Shown here piece by piece: positions 22,159-35,645 of a stretch of 64,000 nt of DNA. The stretch is from Anodontia alba. Its lineage: Eukaryota > Mollusca > Bivalvia > Lucinida > Lucinidae. Made by a program: the position numbers and the translations under genes. Where the stretch lies: assembly GCA_964016985.1 (NCBI GenBank), contig OZ024828.1, positions 74,459,264-74,523,263 on the forward strand, given 5' to 3'. The notes beneath the pieces are model-generated. The model saw only the letters and a program-made list of their open reading frames with translations. It had not been told where the DNA came from and did not search any database. The number at the start of each line of letters is the position of its first letter. The stretch's first letter is position 1.

Positions 22159-22392
22159 GGATTGATGATGGGCAAATTTCGTCAATTTTTGACAGAGTTG
22201 TCTGTCCGTAACACGTCTGTATTTTCGTTTCCGGGCGATAACTTCAGTAAAATAAATTGATTTTCACCAAACTTGAGATGTGCATTGATATTGTGAATAT
22301 TGGGATTACTACTGGGCAGTTTCGTCAATTTTTGACAGTTATCTGTCCGCGAAACATCCGTATTATCGTTTCAGGATAATAACTTGAGTAAA

Positions 22393-23825
22393 CAAGGTTG
22401 GGCGGTCAAAACCAGGGGTGGTTTTAACCAGCGGTTTTAACCGGTTAAAACGGCCCCGGTCAATACTCCCATAGTGGTCAATACTGGTCGATTGAAATAT
22501 TGAGTGGTCGATTGAATATTTTAATGGTCATTTGGAGATTATGGTGGTCAGCTGGTTGATTAATTATGGCAGATTACAGGCTAGAACAGTCTAGCAATTT
22601 GTTCATCTAACGGCTTCCACATACTACTGTCTGTTGAAACGGCAAACTACTGAAACTAGTCTGTTGAAGTTTTTGTCTCTTTGCTATAGGTTGATCATTT
22701 GATAGAGTTTCAGTTTCAGATGTTATTTCTTCAAGTGGCCGCTTATCAATACTTTCTGGCTCTTTTAGCCCTGGGCATTTTTGTCTAAGAGTGTTCATCT
22801 TAAGACCTTAGCACTAACTTAATATTACTGTCTTTGCACCTTGCACTGGTATTTTTGTTATCTTCCAAAATAGTGAAGAAGTTCCAAATTGGGTCTTAAG
22901 GTTTCATTTTTGACACCTTCAGTAATAGCTTGATGATAAGATACTATCTAGACTGCAGATAAATCAAAAGATAAATCAAAATTTCACACATTAGGAATAA
23001 AGCCTGGTGTGAGTGTATAATACCCCTATCAGGGACATGTGATTGATCACTTTGGCAATTAGATCTATGTCACATCCACTGCAGTGGCATGGTGCAGCTT
23101 TTACACCTTTTAATCTGTTTTGACAGCAATTTACAGGCGTAGCAGATACTTCAATATACTTCTAAGACATTAGTGACTCTTCAAACATTGTTTGGTTAAT
23201 TAATTACAGCCTTTTACAGATGTACTACTTCACAAGTTCACAGGCCTAAAGATTAATGACAGGTGTATTTCCTTTTTACAATATGTGACAATTTTCTGCA
23301 ATAAGGTCAAAATTATATGTTAGCTGCTGTTTGCTGTCAAACAAAATAGGACCTTTCATAAATCCTTTAAAATCCATGATAAATTGAGCTTATTCATATT
23401 TCTGTAAAATAAAATATGAACAATTAATCTAACCTATAAAGGATAGTAGTAAAGATAGTTTGGTTGAAAAGAACAGATCTGTCAAAAGTTTAGGAGTCAA
23501 TCCAATCAGCCTCTTCAGTTGACCAGCAATAATGTCTTTTGACTTATGATCAAATAAAAAAAGGACCTCAAATAATTACTTACATGTATTAATAAAAACT
23601 ATTTTTTCTTGTTCACTGATGAAAATATAGTCTAACCTCATGTACGTGATGCAGGGGCAAAGCTTTTAAGATCAGTTTATCAACAGGATAGAGGCATATG
23701 CGCCAGTGATTTAATCGACCAAATTGACCACCAATCGACCACCAATCGACCAGTAATGACCGGTTAAAACGTTTTAACCACCGGCCCTGTCAATACTAAT
23801 ATTGACCGGCTTTTTGCCAACCTTG
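22393..23825. mobile_element. hAT element, 1.43 kb, with perfect 8-bp target duplication
   Basis: Ends CAAGGTTGG and CCAACCTTG are inverted repeats. Subterminal blocks GGTGGTTTTAACC..GGTTAAAACG on the left and ACCGGTTAAAACG, TTTTAACCACCGG on the right extend the symmetry. The 8-bp direct repeat TGAGTAAA flanks it at 22385-22392 and 23826-23833, and it splits a unit whose intact form is known from 17624-18562. Eight-base duplications and a CA..TG terminus define hAT elements. I find no BED finger or transposase catalytic block; a 63-residue minus-strand open stretch at 22607-22798 (KRPLEEITSETETLSNDQ) is unassigned. So this is a deleted, non-autonomous copy. Confidence 0.88.
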
Positions 23826-23975
23826 TGAGTAAATCTCAGTGGATTTTCACCAAACTTGATATGTGCATTAATATTGTGGGAATTTGATTTGGGATTGCTA
23901 CAGGCCAAATTTCGTTCAGTTTTAATAGTTACCTGCCCGCGACATGATAATGGCAGGGTATTATCGTTTAACGGT

Positions 23976-25412
<1,437 letters not shown>

Positions 25413-25449
25413 ATTGTAATGTTGCCTTGTGTAATTTGTTAAAAATCAA

Positions 25450-26048
25450 TCAAATAATTTTTAATTTTCTTACGTTTCTTACGTTTGTCGACGCATTCTG
25501 GAAGTAATTTCTATATCTAGTTCTTTCACCCGGGGTATAACACCCGGGATAACACCATGGTTCAAACTTGTAAGGGTGCCCTTTCCAACATTTATTTAAT
25601 CTTGACTTGAAGCTATGCAGAGAGAGTTGCATTTATTACTGTCGCCGGTAGATCATTTCATCTATCAACTACTCTATTACTGAATTAAATGTCCTCATTC
25701 TTAACCTATGCCTGTTTAAAGATTTCATGTGTGTGCCCTCATGTACCCTCGTAACCATTAGAAAAATGTATCACTTTTGATATCATCCATATTATTTAGT
25801 ATTTTATATACCTGGATCAAATCGGCTCTGTCTCGACGGTATTCCAACGTTGGAAGACCTAGGGTTTTCAGCCTCACCGGGTAGGATAAGTGCCTTAGAC
25901 ATGTAACAAGCCGCGTCGCACTCCTCTGGACATTCTCAATCTGATTAATGTCTGTCTTGTACATTGGTGACCATACAGTTGTTGCATACTCCAAGTACGG
26001 TCTAACCAAGGACTTGTACAAATTGCAGAATGTCTCCTTGTCCGTGTA
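25450..26048 (-). pseudogene. CR1/jockey-type LINE, 3' fragment of reverse transcriptase ORF
   Basis: The minus strand reads TDKETFCNLYKSLVRPYLEY, then IENVQRSATRLVTCLRHLSY, RLKTLGLPTLEYRRDRADLI and QVYKIL. After several stops it ends with LHSFKSRLNKCWKGHPYKF. These blocks follow the polymerase palm in CR1/jockey-like LINEs. The YADD box and everything upstream are missing; homology begins at about 26048 and a + strand Penelope-like fragment begins about 10 bp further on. The first 87 codons remain open, then stops appear. Confidence 0.8.
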
Positions 26049-26057
26049 AGTTTGTTT

Positions 26058-26900
26058 TTTTGTTATGATTTGTTTCTTTTTTATTATGAGAGAGATTTCA
26101 TGAAGTCTCTCTCAGGGGAAAATCAGGCTGACATCATTGAGGCTTTCAGTTCCACTTCAAGATACCTTGATGATTTATTAAATATTGACAATATTTACTT
26201 TGACCAAATGGTGGACCGCATATACCATACTGAACTCCAATTAAATAAAACCAATTCCTCCGATACCGAGGCACCTTTTTTGTATTTGAATCTATGTATA
26301 TCTAATGGTACAGTTTCCACCAAAATTTATGATAAACGGGACGACTTTGATTTTGATATAGTCAATTTTCCTTTTCTGGATGGCGATGTCCTCCGGAGTA
26401 CCTCATGTAAGGTATACATATCTCGACATTAGATTCGCCAGAGCTTCTTCATATCTTAGTGACTTTATTAGATTCGCCAGAGCTTCTTCAAATCTTAATG
26501 ACTTTAACTGCCATCTTAGGCAGGGCTATCGTTTTTATTTTTATTTATTTATTTTTTAAACTTCAGATGGCATTTTCGAAATTTTATCGCAGACACAGTG
26601 CGTTGGTAGAAAAATATAACGTCGGTCTGAAAACACTTCTGCAACAAGGTATATCGGAACCAGAATTTTACGGTGACTTAGTGTACAGATTTAGAAAACT
26701 TGTGGGAAAATATAACTTTTCGGAGCAATTCAGAAAACTAATTAACCGTTATAAAAGAATTGACTATAACCTGGATATTATGCGGCAGACTGCATGCCTA
26801 GTTATCAACCCAATCATTGTTGATGGCTATGCTTCATTCTTTAATTACACGACGGCGGTTCGGGCCTCAGACAATGACGGCCTCTTCGTCAAACTTTAAC
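26058..26900 (+). pseudogene. Penelope-like reverse transcriptase fragment
   Basis: Begins DLFLFYYERDFM and continues to SRYLDDLLNIDNIYF, in which YLDD is the catalytic C box of the reverse transcriptase. It is followed by APFLYLNLCISNGTVSTKIY, FSKFYRRHSALVEKYNVGL and NRYKRIDYNLDIMRQTACLV. The spacing from the C box to the APFL.L..S.G...T.IYDK motif resembles Penelope-like elements, but I see no GIY-YIG endonuclease, so the clade is tentative. There is a stop near 26430 and a duplicated RFARASS block at 26433-26490. The 5' half of the polymerase is absent. Confidence 0.75.
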
Positions 26901-27197
26901 CAGTGGGTTGGGGCTTGACGATATGTCTTTGGCTTGGCCCGCCGTAGTTCAACTATTGGTTTTCATTTACTCTGGCACACATAGAATTACCATGAGTACT
27001 CGTCTTTTTTTAACATAGTGATTAATTTGACTTTTATGTTTTCGCTTTGATGCATTGACAGAGTTGCGAACCGAATTTTTATGTATTTCTGTATTAAGAG
27101 TAGCGTCGGGACCCAGGGTGAAGTTGGCTGGCCATAGAAGTGCTTTAATAGAAGGGAAGGCAATGATCAGGAATCGATACAGTTATCCCAAACCTCC

Positions 27198-27199
<2 letters not shown>

Positions 27200-27232
<33 letters not shown>
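27200..27232. repeat. Poly-T tract (poly-A on minus strand)
   Basis: Borders the dispersed repeat that follows. On the minus strand it looks like the A-tail of a retrotransposed copy. Confidence 0.85.
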
Positions 27233-27233
<1 letters not shown>

Positions 27234-27535
27234 CTACTGACCGTTCTAAGGCGGTGGTCCTGGTGTTAGTCTTACTATTTGTTGCTTTGTGGTTTATTCT
27301 ACAAGGCGATTTGTTTTAAGTCTTGCCTTGTGTTATTTTGTTATTGTATTTTTCAGTCCTTTTAGCATTGCGATTACCTCGCTTGGGAAAGAGAGAGCTA
27401 ATCTTAGTGCTTTTCGTACATTTGTTCGATTTGCGCTGTTTGGTTTTGTCTGTTTACTCTTCCTCTTGGTGTCTGGAATGGGCTGCGGCGTGTGATTGTG
27501 GCACTCCCTGGACTTTTCTCTTACCTTTTTTATAT
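27233..27535 (-). repeat. Dispersed repeat, longest copy, with poly-A edge
   Basis: Links two motifs seen apart elsewhere: CTACTGACCGTTCTAAGGCGGT next to the poly-T tract, and the CGCTTGGGAAAGAGAGAGC..GCTAATCTTAGTGC..TCTTACCTTTTTT body. This suggests that the pieces at 4125, 8820, 10250, 12175, 14530, 17012 and 22011 are parts of one family of about 300 bp or more. It has no coding content and no recognisable polymerase III box. Confidence 0.55.
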
Positions 27536-27738
27536 GCTACATCAAACACAGAGGCCTCTATGACTACCGGTACAAGTGAATCTCCATACAGAGAATTTGA
27601 CATCATTCCACAACATCAGGAACAGATAATTTTTGTCAGTTGTCTATATTTTGTTGGTTAGACTATTACCTTTAACCTGGTGTTAAAATTATTAAAATCA
27701 GCCAAGTGCTTTTGATTGCATGCTTTGTCGTGTTCCGG

Positions 27739-28290
27739 GACATAAATGATATTTTCATACACATAGACTCAGAAAAAGGACTTTTTGCAGATGACTGTGT
27801 TTACTCTCGTGAAATCAGAGATACAGACGACTCGTTGAAACTTCAGAAGGATATAGATGGATTAGGATGTTGGGCCAGAAAATGGGCTATGAGATTTCAG
27901 CCAGTCAAATGCAATATGATGCAGATAACTAGGAAAAGAACAAATAAGTTTGGGGCTTCTTACACTTTAGAGGGTACGGTCCTCGAAAATGTGGATTCCA
28001 TTAAATACCTAGGAGTAACAATCACACATGTCTTAAAATGGAATACACATATCAGCAACATTTGTACTAAGGCAAATACAACTTTTGGTTTCCTGAGACG
28101 AAATCTTTATTAATGTCCTCAGGATGTAAACGAGGCAGCATATAGGAGACTTGTTCGCCCCATTTTGGAATATGGCAGCTGTGTTTGGGACCCCAAGGCG
28201 TGGTTCTTCAACAAGAAATCGAAAAAGTTCAGAAATGGGCTGCTAGGTTTCTTACGAGCAATTATTGGGTCGGATATGAAACCCACAGAC
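27739..28290 (+). pseudogene. LINE reverse transcriptase fragment, FADD box
   Basis: The + strand reads RDINDIFIHIDSEKGLFADD with the catalytic FADD, then KLQKDIDGLGCWARKWAMRF, NVDSIKYLGVTITHVLKWNT and ICTKANTTFGFLRRNLY. After a stop at 28111 it reads CPQDVNEAAYRRLVRPILEY and VWDPK. This is the palm and thumb of a jockey/L2-like LINE; the minus-strand copy at 29148-30240 is the same family. Both ends are truncated. The region before FADD is lost and the frame shifts after the VWDP block. Confidence 0.82.
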
Positions 28291-28399
28291 CGGAACCCCG
28301 TGACCGAGACCCGAGACTGAGACCAAAATTTCCATCCTGGATAACAAGACTAATATGTTTTAACTTTGTTCATTTTGGTTTTATAGTATTAGGTATTAG

Positions 28400-29140
28400 A
28401 TAGATATTATCCAAAAGGAGGGAAATTTAGATCAGACTTGTACTTATTTTTTAAACTCCGATTTATCGTTTCAAGGCCGGGTATAAAAGTCAAGTCCGAT
28501 CCGATCCGCCGATCATTTTTCGGCCGATCATGAAAGTTGTTTTTCCCGTTATATCTTAAGTATGATTCAAATGTCCAGTATCTGCGTTTTATATGATCTT
28601 ACATTGGTTAATTAATATTCCACAAAAGAAATTGCTTTTTTCAATGCTTTTAAATTTGATTTTGAAGCATGTTTCTGTCGTCTAGGGGTATAAAAGCCAA
28701 AGCCAGTTCAATATACAAAGTCTTAGTTTTCACAGTAGTGAAGCTAGTATATATAGTGACCAGCTCTGTTTTAGAGAATGAATGATCACTAGAACATAAC
28801 TGGTTTCTTGCATATGAAAATTTTATCATAGACAAGCCATTTTATCCATTTTCTGTCCCTCTTTGTTTTGCATGCATATTGTTCTAAAAATAGATACTAT
28901 GGTTAATGGAAAGCAGGCGCAAATGTTTAATTACTGTTACCAAACACATTCTTCCGCTTTCAGATAGTTTCGGCCTTTTCGTCTCATTTCAGGACGTTGT
29001 TGTAAGTAGCGACATTGTTTGCAGGTCTTTTTATAGATCAGAATCAGAATCAGAATATTTTACTGGTGATACATCAATAGACATTCATTCACCAGGGCCA
29101 ACGATCTCAAAGACTAGTCTCTGGATCTCACGAGTGATGT
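28400..29140. other. No recognisable feature
   Basis: Unique-looking AT-rich DNA with short TCAGAA repeats near 29038-29055. No exon recognised. Confidence 0.45.
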
Positions 29141-29147
29141 GAATCTA

Positions 29148-30240
29148 GCGACAGGGTCCTCAGAACTTTCAGCAGAGAAGATTATAGCTGCAGGGAGTGC
29201 ATTCCAATCCCTTATGGTGTCTGGAAAGAAACTGTACTTATAAATGTCAGTTATAGCATATGGCACTTGAAATGCCATTGGATGCTGATTCCTACTGCGC
29301 CTATTTAGGGGTTAAAGGTCGTCACAAGCTATACTCGCTCTACATTTCAGACCTTTGAATAGCAATATGAGTTTACTACCTTTGCGTCTCTTGTGAAGAG
29401 ACTCCCACACTAATTGTTCAAGAATCCCAGTCATACTTCCAGTTTCAAAGTTGTTGTTTCCAGTCTAAAACCTAGCTGCACGATTCTGAACCTTTTCTAA
29501 TTCTTCCTGGACTACTATTTCATGTGGGTCCCAAACAGGGCTAGCATACTTCAGGATTGGTCGCACCAACCCCTTGTATGCCGTCTCCTTAACATTTTGG
29601 GGGCATGACGATAGATTACGTCTTAAGATACCAAGAGTTCTGTTTGCTTTTGTGCAAACATTGAGTATTCCATTCCAAATCCTTAGAAATTGCCACACCA
29701 AGGTATTTAATATTATCCACATTTTCAAGGACTGTTCCTTCTAAGGAGTAAACTGCATTGATCTTTTTTATCCGCTCCTAGTAAGCTGCATGATTTTACA
29801 TTTCACAGGATGAAATCTCATACCCCATTTCCTGGCCCATTTACCCAGTTGATCAATATCCTTTTGGAGTTTCGATGTGTCTTCGGTGCTATCAATCTAA
29901 CGACAGCAGACACAGTCATCAGCGAACAAACGAATCTCAGATTCTATTCCAACCATGATGTCATTTATATACAAGGAAAACAACAGTGGACTAAAAACAG
30001 TGCCCTGCGGCACACCAGATAAAACAGGTGCCCATTGAGTTTTTGCTCTATTGACTACAACCCTTTGTTGCCTATTGCATAGAAATGAATCAATCCATCC
30101 TAAAGTTTTTCCACTTATGCCATATCCATGGAGTTTGCATTTCAGAAGTTCATTAAGAGGAGTGTCAAAGGCCTTCTCGAAGTCCAATATAAATGTATCT
30201 ACTTGACCTCCTGCACCAAAACTGGGAGTATGACTGGAAT
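29148..30240 (-). pseudogene. LINE reverse transcriptase, 5'-truncated copy
   Basis: Read on the minus strand from about 30240: VDTFILDFEKAFDTPLNELL (A box with F.KAFD), then VLSGVPQGTVFSPLLFSLYI (B box) and IRLFADDCV (C box). It continues with NVCTKANRTLGILRRNLSSC, AYKGLVRPILKYASPVWDPH, SMTGILEQLVWESLHKRRKG and SFFPDTIRDWNALPAAII. The order covers palm, thumb and C-terminus of a jockey/L2-like LINE, with at least four frame breaks. The start coincides with loss of homology near 30240, so this is 5' truncation of the usual kind. Confidence 0.85.
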
Positions 30241-30359
30241 ACTGGAAACACCCAGAGTCTCTTAAGAAAAGGAGGAGAGACAGTAGATTGATTCTTTTGT
30301 GCAAAGGTCTAAAGGGTACCGCCAGCATTCCAACAGATGATCTTATCCCCCACCCCACT

Positions 30360-31660
30360 AATTAGGCGCAGTAGAAATCATCACTCATTGACTTTTTCAG
30401 ACCCCTGCTGCAAAAACTGACGTTTACAATGGTTTATTTTTCCCTCAAACAATCAGATTGGAATGTCCTTCCAGGTTCGATTATTACCTCTGTTTAAGGT
30501 GCAGAGGATGGTATGGCTAGGTTTACCTCTCTAGTGAGAGCTAGGGACTAACATCCCATATCACAGGCCCTGGTGAATGAATGTCAGTAAAAAATCGGGG
30601 ACGAGTTGATTCATACCGGGAATACAGTAATTAGTATGAGCCACTAGAATTCATTCACTTAAGTTTCAAAATAAAAGGATTTCTTTCTTTCGTTGGCTCA
30701 GCTGCAAAATTCTTAGTATAAGTAGAGTTTCTCTGCTATGCCGGCTTGTTATCCCCGTCGGTAACTAGTGTGGTCGCCAACTTTTTCACAAAACCACACC
30801 AAGTGGTCCACTCCATTTTTACACTAAGGTTGCATTACGAAAAAATGGCGAAAAAATAACGAAAAACTGTTTATTTTCACTTTAAATATTCACTGAACTA
30901 TTTGTTTAACGAAAGCAATACACGCAAAATAACCATGTTTGGGTCAAGTTATGATCCTTTTGCAAGATTTTGACGTTTCGTGAGATCAAAATTTTAAGAC
31001 TTGTGACGTCACACTTGAAATGTTTCGTCGTTTCGTGGAGATCAGCGCCATTTTATATGAGAACGGCTTGAGATTTCGCGAAAAAAAGCAGCTGCTTTTC
31101 GATTTATTTGATTTCATGCTGTTTAGATTATTGAATTCAATAAATATATGTATTGAAAGACATTCAGGTAAGTGAAATTGCAAAGAATATGAAGGAAATT
31201 CCAATAATTTTGGCCGAGAAATTGAAAATCGAGAAACCGAATTGATCTTCGGTGAGGCGGATGTTTACAAACAAATACCTGCAATTTGAAATGCATATAT
31301 TTGAACTTTAAAGTAGACCTTTAGAACGGGGTAAACGCGTGTAAAGTCAAAGAAAGTTGTATTTTTAATGGCTGTGGGAGATTAGGCTTACATTTTCATA
31401 AGCCCAGTCCGTAATTAACATTTTAAACGATGTTTGTTAAGTAGGTCACTGCAATCGATCGCAGTGGCGCAATAATCTCAAATTTATTTATCAACCACCT
31501 TACCCCGTTCACTCTTTTAAAATTAAATAAACATTTTCATTGCAAGTTCTCTTTTGTTTGAAGTCTTCAGAATTCCATTTTAGAATGAGCAACCATTTAC
31601 AGAATTCCCATTCATCGTCATTTCTTGCACACACAACTTTCTGGCCATTAGCTTATCGGT
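30360..31660. other. Unassigned DNA with a CRE octamer
   Basis: Perfect TGACGTCA at 31004-31011 within GTGACGTCACAC. CATTTTTACACTAAGGTTGC and nearby sequence show no repeat edges. Minus-strand open stretch 30986-31204 has no family resemblance. Confidence 0.4.
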
Positions 31661-31667
31661 TCGCGCT

Positions 31668-33377
31668 ATAGACCTTTTTAATGTTATTGGTTCATCCGGG
31701 CTACTGACCACGTGATTACAATGTTATGCCACGTGACCAGAAATTGTGGATGGCAAAAACATTTCTGGTTCCATTGATACCAGTTGATTCAAGCGAAATT
31801 GTACTTGGAAAGTAAATCCTTTTGCTTATATTTACTCATAAATTTTATCTTGTGTTTTAAAATACAGCTTTAAGAAGCAATCTGACTGCTTATCCTAAGA
31901 CAAATACAACTGTTTCAATGATATTTTTCCGATATCAGCAGGCACACGCGCAACCGTAAGAATTACGGACAACTCGGCCCATAAAAAAAGTCGGCCCAAG
32001 ACAACTCAGCTCAAGTCGGCCCAATTTCAGAAGACAACTCGGCCCAAATCGCCCCAACTGTAAAAGACCTCTCGGCCCATGAAAATCAGACCAAGCACTG
32101 CTTAATGTATTAAAAATAATTGGATGGTGGTACTTTTATTGCTCTGTACCTGATGAATAAAAAGTATATGCAGCTGTCTTAGATCAGATCGCTAATGTAC
32201 ATATTCTAATTTAAATGACATCTGATGGTTATAGCAGCATAATGTAAGTGACCGAAATAATTTATTCAATGTTGAAAATAAAAGTGCGTGAGATCCATCC
32301 AACTCACCCACCTATCTATCTGTCTAGCTAGCTAGCTAATTCTTTGAATTCAGTCATGAAAAAAGGTGAAAAAATAGAACTTAAAAAAAAAAAAAAAGTC
32401 GTTCATGAATGGTGGTAATCGGCAGCTGATCACCAGTAATAAGCGGTTAATCTCCTTTAATCATTGAATTCAAACTTAAACTATTTCAGTGTTTGATTTA
32501 ATTATATGTTAAGCTAATTAACGACCAGCACTGAAATTTACTAAGAGTTAATTCGCAACGAAAGTGTTAATTGTCTTCCTTTAACCGACAAAAGTTAGTG
32601 ATTAGTAAGTTTGAACAATAACAAATTGCCAACTTTTGTTTAAATAATTTCTTTTATTTTGCTGATTTATATGATCTGTATAAATACAAGCCAATAGTTT
32701 TTAAGGAAATGGCTACTGGCTTGGCTCATTTGATTTGAGGCTGTTGAGTTAGTGCACATTGCATGTGTGCATGATGAGTAGGATGCGGTTATATGTATAT
32801 TTATCTTCCTTACTTGTGTGATCAAATTTGTTTAGCTATCTGAATTCAGCAATAAAAGTGCCACCAACCAATTATTAATACATTAAGGGGTGCCTGGTCT
32901 GATTTTTATGGGCCGAGTGGTCTTCTGCAATTTGGACGATTTGGGCCGAGTTATCTTCTGAAATTGGGACAACTTGGGCCAAGTTGTCCTGGGCCAACTT
33001 TTTTTATGGGCCGAGTTGTCCTAAGCCGACTTGTCTTTGGGCCGAATTGTCTTGAACCCAACCTTAATATTGCTTTATAGTGACCATTTTTATGCCTAGT
33101 TTTAGCTATTATCATGATTATATAGTCAAAATATATGTTAATATTTGTGGTTATGACATTTAAATGATCAATTGATGGGAATCTCTTCTGAAAAGAAACT
33201 TCTGACGAATGAAACTGCATTATTTTTCTGAATAAACATCAACAATTATACTGTCAGGTAAACGTTAACAACAACTTTCTGCATCCAGTAGGAATGAGAC
33301 TAGAATGTACTCTGCGTTAAAGACCGAGAGGTTTCGAATGATGTTTATTGGGTTACATAGTGTTTAAAAAGGTCTAT
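31668..33377. mobile_element. Candidate TIR element carrying a long foldback
   Basis: ATAGACCTTTTTAA at the left is mirrored by TTTAAAAAGGTCTAT at the right, about 1.7 kb apart. Between them lies the foldback at 31967-33053. No target duplication or transposase was seen, so the outer element is tentative. Confidence 0.4.
31967..33053. repeat. Foldback element with arms of about 125 bp
   Basis: The left arm (31967-32096) and right arm (about 32887-33053) are reverse complements with roughly 85-90 percent identity by eye. Both contain ACAACTCGGCCCATAAAAAA, then AATTTCAGAAGA.AACTCGGC and AAATCAGACCA. The arm is itself built from a repeated GACAACTCGGCCCA motif of irregular spacing. The 790-bp interior has no open frame of note. 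Confidence 0.8.
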
Positions 33378-34770
33378 TGAATGTATGTAAAACATGCTGT
33401 ATTTTACTTGTAAATAGTTGACAAAAACTTGCAGAAATTACAAAAAAATTCAGTTTTCACTTACTAAAATTTGCATTTCATAATGAGTGCTTTGCGTAAT
33501 TCATTTTCGAGGTCATTGCTCGAATACATGCACAATTTGTTGGCTCGTCATTTTATTAGCCAGTGCTGCTGAATGTATGTGAAACATGCAGTAGTTTTTT
33601 TTATAGTTTATTATTGACAGTAACCTGTACAAATTACCAAAAAATCCCTTCCTCGTGGTCCGGCAACATTCTTTCAGGGCAGTTGAAATAATTTCTATGG
33701 TCTTTTCTGCCTGTTCAAGAAGGGCAATTTGCCTGATGCACAATAAATGACCCAATTCAGTAAAATTCACTGTACAAGCATTTAATACATGAATTAAAGT
33801 CGATACTGTGTCTGAGTACTAATAAATATGTGCTGAAAATTTCATGAAAATTGCTTTAGTACAACAGAAGTTATGCGGTATTATAGTGTCAAAAATGATT
33901 GAATTGGCATGTAATGAATTAGCATCCATTTTTTTCACACTTTTTAAATTCTTATAAGATTTAATCCTTGGAATAACTATAAGAACAAACAATATGACTG
34001 AAAAGTATATTCATTTAAAAAAAAGTTTGATGTAAACTACATGAAAATTACAATAAATTTGTTTTGATTTACAGCAGTTTAAGTGGAAATTGACCTTGTG
34101 TAATGCCACCTGTTTTCCAAAGCCCCTTGAAAATAAAAAGGCTTGGAAAACTAAAATTTGCAAAGACCTGGTTGTCAAACAACCATATTTATATATAATG
34201 TATAAGTGGTAACAAAAATCAGGAAAAAAAAAAAATGACGAGTGACCATGAATCTGCCTACTGTAAACATGTTACTACGTAAATTTGATTTGTGGCAAAA
34301 AAAGTGTAATGTCCATCCCCTTATTTATTTTCAAAAGGATACTGCAAAGTACTACAAAATTGGGTCTTGAACAAACATTTCAGGTGCTTTTCTTAAATTA
34401 TTGGGGAAAATAACCTTGCTTATATTTATACATATTTTATTAGAAATGCAAACATTATGTGTAATGTCTGTCCCCGTAATGTCCGTCCCTTCAGTGGGGA
34501 ACATTAATAGATGTTGTCTGTCTCATCCAGTATTGCTTATTTTTATGTCTCATAACTTGGTCTGACCTTTTGATAATCCAGTTATACTGTGAAGTGTGCA
34601 TTTGGTATTGGAAAGATGTTTTTCTAAAAAAATTTACCCTTGAACAGCTGGCAGTCATTTTCAAACCCTGATTTTTCCATTGATCAGTTGATGCCTAATT
34701 TATGATGTATTTCCGTATTTGCTTGTCTTAGTATGTCGCTTAAGTTCTGTTTCAGTATAAAAGACATTAC
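33378..34770. other. AT-rich DNA, no feature seen
   Basis: GTAATGTC.GTCCC recurs at 34308, 34459 and 34475. No exon or element edge recognised. Confidence 0.45.
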
Positions 34771-35188
34771 TAGTGTTGGGAATCAGAGGAAAATCACAAT
34801 CAATTATCAGGAAAGTAAAACTGATTGATTATTGATTATACAATTGGATATCCCATAACGGGTAAAATAATAAAACATTATAGCATATGCGTTTTATGTC
34901 TCTGTATAACTTAAAATGCAACAGCATATAATACATGTAGCATACATGTAACTAGGGGAATTTAAGATATAGGTTGTTTGAAGACAAAGCAGATTATGCA
35001 GCCATGTTTCTAGTCAATGAGTCTGCCATAATACTCTTAATTTGTAGGTCTCATTATGTGATCTTTGGCCCATGTTTCTAAAAATAGAATTTCAAATAAT
35101 CGATAGTGAAACAGAACTTATTGATAGTTGCCGATAGTGAGCTCATCCAATTAGTTTTCGATTATTTCGATTAATCTGCACAACACTA
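34771..35188. mobile_element. Candidate hAT-like MITE, TAGTGTTG ends
   Basis: TAGTGTTGGGAATC on the left is mirrored by GATTAATCTGCACAACACTA on the right. Subterminal CAATCAATTATC and GATTATTTCGATTAATC are also roughly symmetrical. No clear target duplication was found. Confidence 0.45.
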
Positions 35189-35645
35189 TATTCAGGTGAG
35201 CAAATCATGGCCCATGGGCTTCTTAAACTATTTTTCAAAGAAAAGACTTGACATTTCATGTGAATAGTCTGCCATCATCAAGTCTTATTTACTCTGAAAG
35301 ATACTATAAAAAATGTCATCTGCTGCAGTTGTGATTGGCACTTTGAAGATAATACTTATTGGCTTAACTCTCTCACTGCCACGGGCGATAATAACAGGCT
35401 TGTGCAAACAGCATAGATCCAGATGAGACGGCTCATCTGGATCTATGCTGTTTGACATTCAGTCTTTCAACTGCACATATAAACTTCTTTCCACGCGACA
35501 GTTTGTGAAAAAAAAAGTAAAAAAAGCAGACGACAAATGTCGTCTGAAATTTGGCACCGAAAGAGTTAAATCACATTTTCTTACCTATAGTCTGATTCAG
35601 GGCTGTTATTTACACAAACTATGAATATCAATTATTTCTAAGTAA
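35189..35645. repeat. Intergenic DNA with a perfect 23-bp-arm hairpin
   Basis: At 35405-35454, CAAACAGCATAGATCCAGAT pairs with ATCTGGATCTATGCTGTTTG around GAGACGGCTC. The arm resembles the interior of the GCAAACAGTGTAGACC repeats. Confidence 0.75.

Larger units (their letters stand above)
21638..23975 (+). mobile_element. CCCCGCCAC-type element broken by two insertions
   Basis: Starts near TATATCCCGCCACACGATAG, followed by a GTCCGTCCGTCTGTCCG microsatellite, and ends near AATGGCAGGGTATTATCG. The units match 17624-18562. The copy is interrupted by the dispersed repeat at 22011-22158: GAGATCTGGTTT on the left rejoins GGATTGATGATGGGC on the right. It is interrupted again by the hAT element at 22393-23825, where CTTGAGTAAA rejoins TCTCAGTGGATTTTCACC. 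Confidence 0.75.

Noticed and set aside
22607..22798. 63-codon minus-strand frame as hAT transposase
   Set aside because: No BED finger or catalytic motif; too short and compositionally biased to assign.
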